Positions 11,401-21,247 of a DNA stretch of 64,000 nt are shown here, one piece after another; within the stretch, counting starts at the first letter, position 1, and each line of letters begins with the position of its first letter. A program made the translations under genes and the position numbers. The notes under the pieces were generated by a model. That model did no database searches. It was not told where the DNA came from and worked only from the letters and a program-made list of their open reading frames with translations. The stretch is from Leucosporidium creatinivorum (taxonomy: Eukaryota > Basidiomycota > Microbotryomycetes > Leucosporidiales > Leucosporidiaceae): positions 235,553 to 299,552 of the forward strand of contig BCKL01000026.1 in assembly GCA_001600635.1 (NCBI GenBank), read 5' to 3'.

Positions 11401-11754
11401 CCAAGAAGATGGTCAGCTTCGCCGAGCGCCTCATGTCGGTCCAACGAGCACGGAGTCCAGCGGAGCAGCAACGAAGCCTACTCACCACTTCCAGGTTCTG
11501 ACTGAAGCCCTCCAAGATGTCCAACAGCGCCTGTACGAACACTTGTGAGCTCGGTTCGCGAGCGGGGAGGCTCCATCGAAGCCGGAGACATCCTGAAGCT
11601 CACCTTGTTCTTCCTGTGCTGATCATAGTACTCGTAGAGGGTCTGTGGAGGTGTACACTCGGGTCAGCTATCTCCAAGCGAGCACAGCGAGGCGTCTGCT
11701 CACCTTGATGACCTGAACGACACCTCCGACGGCCGAGAGGATCTCCAGCACCAT
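8465..11754 (-). CDS. Helical N-terminal domain plus tetratricopeptide repeat protein
   Basis: About a dozen exons can be followed from ATG at 11754 (MVLEILSAVGGVVQVIK, then TLYEYYDQHRKNK, ALLDILEGFSQNLEV, SLERLKVREQMLMGTENP). The first 150 or so residues are predicted helices ending in IQTSIDGMATNLEAVCRDA. A serine-rich linker follows (TPASSLHSRSLSTSSAFRPK). The C-terminal half has repeated TPR-like pairs: ALYRLRDLEAAERDLSDAVR, DYTSASLDLDLVLAASPHD, LRDFQAAVGDFSYSLGLKSS, NDFEAALEDFEAGIRLRPSA and GDRDGAANDFDRAIALDPSK, ending REEYGI. The opening helices resemble the helical-bundle beginnings of fungal signalling proteins (HeLo/MLKL-like), but that is a guess from pattern alone. The C-terminal repeats suggest a protein-binding scaffold. 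Part of exons 5 and 6 is duplicated at 5261-5709. Confidence 0.7.
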
Positions 11755-12399
11755 GCTGCTTCACGTCAGACCAGAGCACAACGTCGAGAATAAGGTGCAG
11801 CTGCTCTCCCGTAGCGTGCGTGGAGTCGTGTGCAGAGCGAGAGGAAAAGGCGAAGAGGCGGCGAACGCACACGCTCCTCCGAGGCGATGCTCGCTGTACA
11901 GGAGGTGACGGGTGAGAACAGAGCACCCTCGGCATGCACTGAAGTATAGCGAGCGACTGCATTGTAGAAGAGCCAGGCGAGCAGGGTTGTAGTCGGAGCT
12001 CAAGAGGAGGCGGGGCGAAAGTCGAGCTTCAACGTTCGTGTCGGAAAGGGTTGCTCTCCTCTATATCACTCGCTTCTCACTTCGGCACTCGTTCAGCATC
12101 AGCAATACAACAGGAAGGACTTACTCGACGATCTATAGCTCCCTGACTCTCCTACATCTCGCGTTCTCGAGCTCTCAAGCCTGTGAGACGCGTGAACAAA
12201 GGTGAGGCCGTTTCCGCAGGGCGAGCTGGAGGTGTAGGAGAGCAGCAGGACGGTCAAGACGGGTAGACGGAGCCTTGTCTCTTGCTGCGAGGGGAAGCCA
12301 CGACGACACGGCCGGAGGGAGCTCAGCGAGCGGTCCATGAACCGCTGCTTACCAGAGGCTGCCATCCTGCAGCTCCAACGACGAAGACGGGTCCTCGCT
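11755..12399. other. Intergenic region, 645 bases
   Basis: This lies between two divergent genes (the TPR gene and HUT1). I see no further gene. A TATA-like string (CTCTATATCAC) is present near 12058, about 340 bases from either start. An in-frame ATG at 12337 could extend HUT1 by 21 residues, but these are basic and not expected for the family. Confidence 0.5.
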
Positions 12400-13686
12400 A
12401 TGTCTACTACAGCACCAACAAAGCTGCACCCGATGGCTCAGCTGGGCATCTGCGTGGGAGGAATCTACGTTAGCTTCCTCGTCTGGGCTTTGGTGAGTCC
12501 TGTCGCTCGGCAGAGGCTGCAGGAAACAGTTCGCTGACCCTGATCACCTCCCATAGTGTCAAGAACGACGTGCGAGAACCCTCACCGACTCGTATCTACA
12601 CCTCGCTGACCTCTGGCCTTCGCAGTGTCGACCACCCCCTACCCGACTCTCCTCCCCGGCGTGACCGACAAGTTCCGCTCGGTCCTGTTCCTCAACACGG
12701 TCCAATCGGCTTTCTCCGCCTGCTCAGCCTTCGCCTTCCTCGCCCTCACGAAGCGGCGCCCGGGCGTCCCCTGGCGAACCGTTCTCGGTCTCCCTGCCTC
12801 CCCCTCTCCCAACCACCGCCGCACCAAATCCCAGCTAGACGGCGGACCCATCCCCATCGCCAAGAAGGCCAACAGTCTCCTTAAGAGCTACGCCTTCATC
12901 TCGCTCGTCTCTTCCCTCGCCTCGCCTTTTGGCTTCCTCTCCCTCTCGCACATCTCCTTCCCGACCCTCCTCCTCGGCAAATCGTGCAAGCTCGTCCCCG
13001 TCATGATGATGAACATCCTCCTCTACCGTCGCAAGTTTCCTTTGCACAAGTATGCATTGGTAGCGATGGTGACGGCTGGGATTTGGGCCTTCATGGCGTT
13101 CAAGCCGAGCAAGGGAGGAGCCGTCAAGGGACCGGCAACGAGCAGCGCCCTTGGCCTGGGGCTGCTAGGGATCAACCTCATGCTCGACGGCGTGGTCAAC
13201 GCAACACAGGACCACGTCTTCAGCACTTACGCGCCCTTGGACGGCCCTCAAATGATGTTCTTTATGAACGTGTTCTCAACCCTCCTCACCTCCTGCGCCC
13301 TCCTCTTCCCCACGGCTCTCACCCCGTCCTTCCTCCTCCCCTCCGCAACGGGAGCAACATCCCACTTCAACGCCCTCACCTCGGCCCTCGACTTTATCTC
13401 CTCCCACCCCTCCGTCAAGCTCGACATTCTCCTCTTCGGCCTCACCGGCTCAATCGGCCAACTCTTCATCTTCGCCACCCTCTCCCTTTACGGCTCGCTC
13501 ACACTAGTCACTATCACCGTGACGAGGAAGATGGCGACCATGCTATTGAGCGTCTTTGTCTTTGATCACAAGTTGACGAAAGGGCAGTGGGGAGGAGTTG
13601 GACTCGTCTTCTTTGCGGTTGCGATGGAGGCGCAGTTTGCAAGAAGGGAGAAGGCAAAGAAGGTGGCGAGGACAAAACAAGGATGA
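12400..13686 (+). CDS. HUT1: UDP-galactose transporter, nucleotide-sugar carrier of the ER
   Basis: Three exons (12400-12492, 12557-12569, 12626-13686) join in frame to 388 residues. The opening GICVGGIYVSFLVWAL followed by CQERLSTTPYP is the first transmembrane helix and Q-E-R motif of the HUT1/SLC35B1 group; the 13-base second exon supplies CQER. The rest is hydrophobic, with blocks such as FLNTVQSAFSACSAF, KSCKLVPVMMMNILLYRRKF and GSLTLVTITVTRKMATMLLS typical of this transporter fold (about ten membrane helices). It ends in a lysine-rich tail (REKAKKVARTKQG), which fits retention in the ER. Hut1 proteins move UDP-galactose or related nucleotides across the ER membrane. Start at 12400 was preferred over the in-frame ATG at 12337. 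Confidence 0.92.
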
Positions 13687-13838
13687 CTAGGTGCTCGGCC
13701 AGTGAAGAGAAGGATGGCTTCTCTCTCTGGCGTAGACGATTGGAAGTAGAGCTCGCCGAGCGAGCGAGCAGCATTGCATTCAAGCATCGCTTGTCTTAGT
13801 TCCCCGCCCGACCAGCGAGCGAGAAGAGAGGGAGAGGT

Positions 13839-14600
13839 CTACAGCAGGGGATACTCCTGGACACTACTCCTCTTGAGCGGCTGAGCCTCCCATCCTTTCC
13901 CCTCGGCCGCAAGCTTGACGACCCACTGAGTCGGCAATCCCTTCGCCTCCTCCGACTCGGGCGCAATGACCGCTCCTTGCTCTCCCGGCTCATGTATCCT
14001 TCCCTCCCCGTCAACCAACTCGAACGCTTCCTCCTCTCCAACCTGCAGCGAGAGGCCTTTAAAGCCGAACGTCCTCGCCCCCTCGGCGCCATTCAAGTTC
14101 GGCGCGAGGACGATACTACCGACGAGAGATGGATGGGCATATTGGATGTGTACGGAGGAGAGGGTGGGGTCGAGTTGAAGTATGCCGAGTGGTGGAGAGG
14201 TGGAGGGGCAGTCGAGAATGAGGGTGATGAAGGAGGAGCCGAACAGCTCGATTGTGGAGGTGAGGGGCAGGGCTTGAAGGCGGAGGGTGAGGTTCTTCGA
14301 GTTGTCTATTCGTGTGAATGGGGCGAAGGCTACATGTTAGCGCAGAGCAAGCACAGCGAGTGAGAGAGCGGACGAACAAATCACGATCTTTGCACACGCC
14401 TTGGCCACGGTGTAGGTCGTGCTTTGTCCATCAAAGTCCTGTACGGTAAGCGTGTGTCTCGGTGTGATGTCCTCGATGGTAATAGGTGTCGTAGGGGACT
14501 GGGAGAAGGGGAGAAGATGCGTGTCAGCTTTCGAAGCGGGCCGCTGTGGGCATGTAGGACTTGCAAGAGAGTAGGTAGCTCGTGATGGTAGCCCGAACAT
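13839..14600 (-). CDS. Uncharacterised protein
   Basis: Two coding exons can be joined: ATG at 14600 (MFGLPSRATYSLASPT) through TYTVAKA, then an intron of about 65 bases with a GCTAAC branch site, then ASFAPFTRIDNSKNLTLRLQ to the stop at 13839. The donor chosen (GTGCAAAG) is the only one that keeps the second exon open. The second exon is mostly beta-like (LPLTSTIELFGSSFITLILD, LQLDPTLSSVHIQYAH, FGFKGLSLQVGEEEAFEL). I do not recognise the family. The N-terminus is basic and serine-rich, possibly a targeting sequence. It faces away from the serine-rich gene at 15063. Confidence 0.55.
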
Positions 14601-15062
14601 GATGCAGCAACGAAAGCGGATGAGGAGCAAGCAGCAGCAGAAGGTCGGAAGACAAGAAGGAGGTGTCGCTCAGGCCTCGCTTGAACTTCTCGGCGCTCCC
14701 TTTACATGAGCTGTCGGCGTTGGCATTTTGAGGCTTCTGAAGGCGAGATCGACCCGCGCCTGCTCTTTCTAGCGCCCTACAGCACTCTGCAAACCTCCTC
14801 ATCATCAGGTCACGTGCTGCTCGGCGAAAGGGGGAATAGGGAAAGCGCCGAACACCAGCGCCGAACAAGCTGCAGCGTGCCAAAGACGATCTTGGGCCAG
14901 CACTGAAGCTCTGACATCAGCCACATGCAGAGCCTCGACGCCTCGGCCATCCTTGTCGCTCAACCTTCTTGCGCGCGAGCATTCCTGAGAGCTTCGCCTC
15001 CGCCGCTCCTTCTCGTCTCGCTTCCTTCGCCTCTGTCCAACTCTGCACCTCGAGCAACCAGG
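14601..15062. other. Intergenic region, 462 bases
   Basis: The divergent upstream region of the genes at 13839-14600 and 15063-17454. An open frame runs back from 15063 to an ATG at 14925, so the second gene's protein could begin there; the added part (ILVAQPSCARAFLRAS) has no clear match. Confidence 0.45.
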
Positions 15063-17454
15063 ATGGCGACTCCTACGACCCGTCGACGCCCGCTCCCTTG
15101 CGTGTCCGATTCGACTACATTCGCCCCGTCGTCCTCGCTCGCGGCACTCTCAAGAAACGGCCGAAGCCATGCGAGGACGACCTCCGTGCCCCTGGCGCCT
15201 TTCCAACCCTCTCAGCAGGGTCACCACCGCTCCAGATCATGGCTACCATCCTTCCTCAAGTCTCATGCAGCTCCTACGCCCCCGCCCAAAGCCATCGAAG
15301 CCCCAGCAGCAGCACCACCGACGCCGAACTCGTTGACGCGCCCAACCCCTCGTCGTCGCTCCAATTCTCTCGGCGCCAGCCTCCGGCGCAAGGTCAAGAA
15401 TCTCAGCTTGTCCACTGCCAATGAGAACCTACCACCACCACCACGCCCTGCTCCTCCAACGCTCATCCCCGACGCTGGTGAGCTCAGCCGTTCGAAAACA
15501 GTCGCGCTTCGGGGCTCAACTGATCGGTCTACTTTTCACAGATATGCTCGACCTGCGCCTCCCCAAGGCTCCTACCAACCCACACCATTTCTCACTACCT
15601 TATGGTGCTCTGTCGTCGCGCGCAGAAAGAGCGAGGAACTGCTCTTGGGACTGGGACGGCGGCGAGGGCAACCTGAGGCACTCTACGTCGAGGAAGGGAC
15701 ATACGCGGGGCGCACAGTCGCTGGATGCAGGATCACAAGGAGGACCGAGGCTGGCGAGGACGAGGGATGGCCGCATCGCCGACCTCGGCTCCATCTGGGA
15801 GAACTTCGTCGAGGAGAACGACGAGGGCGAGGTCATCTCCTTCGACCTGCCACCGCTACCGGAAGCCAACGAGCGCAAGGGATCTGTATCGACCAGAAGA
15901 GTCCCCGTACCGACCTACATCCCCTTCCCTTCCAACATCACCTCGGGCGATTCGATCGACCCTCTCGACATCTCGGCGCACGTCAACCCCGACTCGTCGA
16001 TGGCCAACACCTCGGCTTCGCACTTCGACCTCTCCTCGTTCCCGAATCCAGACGGTACCGGTCAATTCGAAGACGAGCGACCCGACACGGAGGACGAGGA
16101 CGCCTACGTCAAATGGAACACCTCGGCGATCATCCCGTCGCGCCAATCCTCGCTCGCCAGTCGGCGCGCCCGCCCACTTCCTTCGCCTTTAATCATCGAG
16201 TCGGAGCCGGCATCCGCGTTCGACGAGCCCACGCCCTCGCCGACGGACTCCAACTCGGTCTACTCGCGCGAGGACGAGACGATGGCTCAGCAGCCGCCTA
16301 CTCAGCATCGCGCCTCCTACTTCTCTCCCATCTCTCCCAATTCGCCTGACACTCCCGCTTCCTCTCACTCTGCATACTCCGACCTCGCTTCATCCTCAGC
16401 AGGCGCCGATCAGGAGGAGCAGACCGCCCGCCCCTCCGACTCTCGCCCCATTTCTCCTCTCTCGCCTCTCCCTCTTCCACCTCGGCGCTCACCTATCCTC
16501 GACGGTCTCGCTATCTCCTCCTCTGGCCTCCTCCCCGACCACACTCGACACCGCAAGACCCCCTCCAGCGCCTCGCCCCTCGCTCTCAAGACGATGAAGA
16601 CCCTCCCTCTCCTCCCTCTCGACGACGAAGCCGACTCCAAGACCTCTCACCTCTCCAACGCCCTTCCATTCGCACACACGTCCTTCCTCTCCCCATTCAC
16701 CGCCGACTATTCGCCACAGCGTAACGCTCCCTCACCAGCGACTTCGCCCCGAACTCGCCCTTCCCCGCCTCGCATCGCTTTCGGCTCTCCCCCTTTCCTG
16801 GCCCGCAACCTCTCCTCTAGCTACGGCTCCTCACTCGGCCTCTCCTCCGAGATTGACCAGCACGAAGCTTGGGCTCGCGAGGCTCGGCTTTCGTTGAGCG
16901 GCGAGGAGGAAGCGCCGACGGGCTCAACACCTTACAACCCATCGCCTCAGCTCCCCACCTCTTCGACCTTCACCGCCACCACTCGATTCGGCAACGACCT
17001 TTCCCCCTATCAAGCGAGCCTAACCTCGTTCGATACGAGGGCTTCATCCGTCCTCTCTGAGGATCTGGAGGACAGGCGAAGGTTGGCGATGAAGGTGGTC
17101 GACGATGAGGAAGGAAGGAAGAGCGATGAGGAGGAAGAGGAGAGTGACGACGAGGAGAACGAAGAGGCCGACTCGTCGAGGATTCGAGGGGAGAAGTGGA
17201 TCCAGCGAGAGCTGGTCGGCGGCGAGTGGGGAGGAGAAGTGCCGTCAGAGTACGACGATGAGGAGGAGCAGGAGGAGAGGATCTACCACGATGAACCCGA
17301 GGGGGAGGAGACGATCAAGGTGGATGCCTACTGTCGCCGAGAGCAGGATCGGCGGGAGGATGAGCGGGCGATTCGATACGCCAAGGAGCGGAGGTCACTG
17401 TACAACGAGCCGGGGCCAGACGAGGCGCTGTATGTGTATGGTGTAGCGTTGTGA
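15063..17454 (+). CDS. Large serine/proline-rich disordered protein
   Basis: Two exons (15063-15477 and 15542-17454) give about 775 residues. The first part is Ser/Pro/Arg-rich with basic patches (RRRSNSLGASLRRKVKNLS). A short ordered-looking block follows the intron (RDGRIADLGSIWENFVEEND), then long Ser/Pro stretches dotted with SP and TP sites. An acidic run (EEEEESDDEENEEADSS) precedes a charged C-terminal helix that ends DEALYVYGVAL. The layout is that of a phosphorylation-regulated scaffold, but I do not recognise the family. Homologues would be expected mainly in related basidiomycetes, conserved in the IADLGSIW block and the C-terminus. Confidence 0.65.
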
Positions 17455-17704
17455 GGCGCTCGGAGGAATCTCGGACGAAGCGGAGAGGGCGCCGAGGCAG
17501 TCTCTCGGGCAGAGGCGTCGTTACAAGTCGTTCGTCATTGCGTAGTATAATCAACAGATACCCCCTACATCCATCTAGCATCATCAATCGATCCATCTAT
17601 TCATCCCATTCATTGCCGGTCCGCTGAGAGAGTTGCGAAAGCTGAAGCCGAGCCTCCTCGCCGAGCTCAGCGGCCTCAGCCCCGACTGCTGCAAACAACT
17701 CCCC

Positions 17705-19940
17705 TCACTTGCCGATGCAAAAGCCGCTGAAGATCTCGCCAAGAATCTCCTCGACGTCGACGGCTCCGGTGATGCGTCCCAGCGCGAGTACGGCGTAGCG
17801 CAGCTCCTCGGCGGCGAGCACAATGTCGTCGGGGTCGAGCTCTGCGTGAGGGAGATGGGCGAGGCATTTAAAGAAGCAGAGAAGTATGAATGGGGGATGG
17901 GGAAGCAGAGGAAGTATATGTCGGTCAGCCCTGCATGCCGCTAAGGGAACGACGTGCTAGAGAGACGAACCGAGAAACGCCGAGAGGTAGGTTTCGCACT
18001 CCTGCAGGTGCGGAGAAGGTCAGCGCTGCTGGACAAGGACAATAGGCATCTCGGCTCACCTCCAGATGTCGACGATGGCGCGCATGGGTGACGAGCGGCG
18101 TGTCTTCCATATCGTCCGAGAGGTCGAACCTACACGTAGGCGAAGGGTGAGCTACATCTCGGTGAGGACCGCATGTCAGGCATGGACTCGCCGCTTCTGA
18201 AGCTCATCCTTCAATCCCTCAGCGAACTCTCTCAGCCCCAGCTCGTTCCTCACGCTCAGCTGCCAAAACGATCGCTCGCTCTCGGCGCCGAGCCAAGCCT
18301 TTCCCTCGCTCCGTAGCTTGTGAGCGATGGCGTCGGAATGCTCTTGGGTGACCTTGAGCGCATCAGCCTTGTTGAGGAGAACGAGGGTGTTTGAGTCGAT
18401 GAGGGTGAGGGTGAGGGGGTCGATGTGAGCTTGGAAGGGTGAGGTAGAGGACTCGGAGAAGACCTCGGGCAGGGAGAGGACGCAGAGCTTAATGTCGGCG
18501 GTGTCGGCTCTGATGAAGAAGGTGAGTCAGCTCGGTCGTAACGCAGCGAATCGCAGTGAGTCTCACCTCATCAGTGCCCGCTCAATCCCAATCGCTTCGA
18601 TCTCGTCTTTTGTGGCGCGTAGTCCAGCAGTGTCGGCGATGATGATGGGGAAGCCGTGGTAGTTGAGCGATAGCTCAACGACGTCTCGAGTCGTTCCGGG
18701 AGTAGCAGTGACGATGGCAGCTTCTCTCTGCGCTGCGAGTCGGCGAAGGGAGGTCAGCTGAAGCAGAGATAGAACGTGTCAAAAGCAAACGCACCAAGCC
18801 AGTTCAAAAGACTGCTCTTGCCGGCGTTTGGTGCTCCAATGATGGCGAGGTGGATGCCCGAGCGAATGATCTCGCCTCGGCGACCATCTGCGAGACGGCG
18901 CTGGATCTTGTCGCGAAGATCTCGGACCTTGTACCTTGCTACACGAAGATAAAAAGAGTCAGCTGGGCGCTTTCGAGCCAACCAGCGGACTCACCTTGCT
19001 CAAATACGCCCTCTGAGATGCCTTCGTCCTCGCCGAAGTCGATCAATGCCTCGATAAGTGCCGTCGCCTCGATGATTGACGCTCGCATAGCATCGTAGGA
19101 CTTCCTCATTTGGCCCTGGGGAGCTCACTGTAAGCCAGGGCACCGAGGAAGAAGCAATGTCGCGACTCACGCCAGCCTGCCGAGCAGCGAGCTTCCGCTG
19201 AGCCTCGGTGTCCGCCTCGACAAGATCTCGTAGACCTTCTACCTCCGTCAAGTCCATCTTGCCCGCCTCAAACGCCAGCCTGGTGAACTCGCCTGCGGGA
19301 GTAGAGCAGACGAGTCAGCGGAAGGCGAGCGCCGAGCTGGACTGACACTCACCCGGCTCAGCGATTCTGAACGACCCTGGAAGCGTCGGCAAGAGCTGAA
19401 GTAGGAGCTCCATCAACGCAGGAGAGCCGTGGATGTGTAGCTCAAGAGTAGGCTGGGCGGTGAGCGCCGAGTTGGCTGAGGAGCGACGGGTCAACCATCG
19501 CCGAGGAGGGTCAGGACTAGCTGCAGCTCACCAGGAAAATAGAGCACGATGCCTTCGTCTAGCACCTCGTCCGTTTCGGGATGTACGATCCTCCTCAACA
19601 TCGCTCTCCGCGCTGGAGGATCTCGAGGCGGGGGCGGAGCAACTACGACCGGACCCTCCTCCTGCAACCGTGTCCTTGGCGGCCTGGTCATCTTGCGCCA
19701 CACACTGAGAGCGTCTGGTCCCGAGATGCGTAAGATGGAGATTGCCGTCTTACCCCTCCCTGTTGCTGGCGCGAAAATGGTGGGCTCGCTCACGGAGGTC
19801 GAGGTGAAGGAGCGACTTGGGCGGAGAAGGGTCGGGCATCGTAGTCGTACAATGCACGAGCTCCTGCTCGAGCTAAGCAGGGCGCTCGGTAGGCGAGGCA
19901 TCATCGACGAGACCGGCGGAAGGGAAAGGAGGGTTCGCAT
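17705..19940 (-). CDS. MSS1: Mitochondrial tRNA-modification GTPase (MnmE/TrmE family)
   Basis: The exons encode a full MnmE protein. It starts with a basic, serine-rich mitochondrial presequence and the N-terminal folate-binding domain ([40 protein letters not shown]). The G domain follows, with [14 protein letters not shown] (G1), TPGTTRD (G2), DTAG (G3) and NKAD (G4). The C-terminal helical domain ends [15 protein letters not shown], including the catalytic cysteine. With Mto1 (not in this window) the enzyme adds the carboxymethylaminomethyl group to wobble uridine of mitochondrial tRNAs. The start is uncertain: ATGs at 19940 and 19901 both leave a presequence. The next gene, a cyclophilin, is divergent from a start 142 bases away. 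Confidence 0.94.
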
Positions 19941-20081
19941 CGACTTCGCTCTTCTTCTTCGCCCAGCATCTTCGTTTCGCATTCGACAGCAAGAGCAGCT
20001 TTCTAGATATCTACTCGACTCGCTCAGCCCCATCCCCGTCGCCTGTTAGCCTCCCTCGCGCTTCTTAGCTCCTCAAAGCGA

Positions 20082-21100
20082 ATGGAACAGACTCGTTGCT
20101 GGATCGACTTTGCTGCAGGCGATCAGACGACTTATGACGCAGAGCTGGAAGCTTACCAAAAGCTAGGAAGCTGGCTCGAGCAGAACGGAGAGCAGTATGG
20201 GCTGCCTAGCAAGCTGGACGAGCTAGACGAGGTGGGGCAGGAGACGTTGAAAGCGCTGTACGAGGGTGAGACTAAGGTGAGTACTCCCTGTAGACTTTAC
20301 AGGATAGCTCAAGAGCTCACGATCCCTACTCACCCACAGGTCACCCTCGAACCGTCCTCCTTCTCTCCGCCGACCTCTCTCACCCTCCCTCGGCTTCACC
20401 TCCTCATCTCTCCCTCTCCCAATCTCACCAAGACGACCGCCAATTTCCTCGCCCTGGTTTCTGATTCGAAGAAGCTATTCAGCAAGCAGCGTTCAGCCCA
20501 GCCGATACCACTGCGCTACGCTGGGAGCAAGGTCTTCCGAATCGACCAGGGCTTTGTTGCCCAAGGAGGAGATGTAACGCGTCAAGATGGGTCGGGCGGG
20601 GAGTCAATATGTGAGTAGCTGGCCTCGGATTCGCGGAGAAGCCGCTGACCCTTCTTCTCGCAGACGGAGGCTCTTTCAACGATGAGAAGGAAGGGCTCAA
20701 GACGGCGTTCCAGCTCGGCACGATTGCTATGGCCAACTCGGGCAAGAATTGTGAGTCGTTCACGCTCGAGAGCGGTGGCCTCGGATTTTTCTCGGTCTAG
20801 CTTTGCCGTAAGCTGAAGCTACTCGCTCTTCTCTAGCCAACACTTCGCAGGTCAGTCGCCGAGCCTCCCCTTTCCGCGCACTCGAGCTTACCATGACCGC
20901 TCCTCATCGTTCCACAGTTCTTCATCACCCTTGTATCCGATCCTGTCAAGCTCAAGAAGCTCAACGGCAAGTATGTAGCTTTCGGCGAGACGGACCTGAA
21001 GGAGGAGAGCTCGAAGGCATGCCTGACGGCGCTGGACGCCCTTGGGAACGGAGAGGGAGGGACAAACGAACCTGTGTGGATTGCAGCATGCGGCTTGTAA
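20082..21100 (+). CDS. Peptidyl-prolyl cis-trans isomerase (cyclophilin) with N-terminal extension
   Basis: Five exons (20082-20276, 20340-20610, 20664-20750, 20837-20850, 20918-21100) join in frame to 249 residues. The first 65 residues form an acidic helical extension (ELEAYQKLGSWLEQNGEQYG). The cyclophilin domain shows VFRIDQGFVAQGGDVTRQDG, then YGGSFNDE-like and AMANSGKNSNTSQFFITL, and KLNGKYVAFGE. Of the usual active-site set, the R/F pair appears as FRIDQGF, with QGGD and SQFFIT. Spacing differs from the CypA standard, so substrate range may be unusual. Exon 4 is only 14 bases. The family folds proteins by turning proline bonds. It is convergent with EFL1, with only 147 bases between the two stops. 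Confidence 0.88.
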
Positions 21101-21247
21101 TGTATTTAGAGTGGCCGAGGCCAAAACAGGGAGTTCTCGGACGCCCCTTGTTGAGAGGCTCGGCGCTCGCAAACTCTCGAAGAGTCTACCCGACACGTTA
21201 TGGCGCAGATTTGCTGAGTACAACATGCGCGCTCTACTCTATATCCT

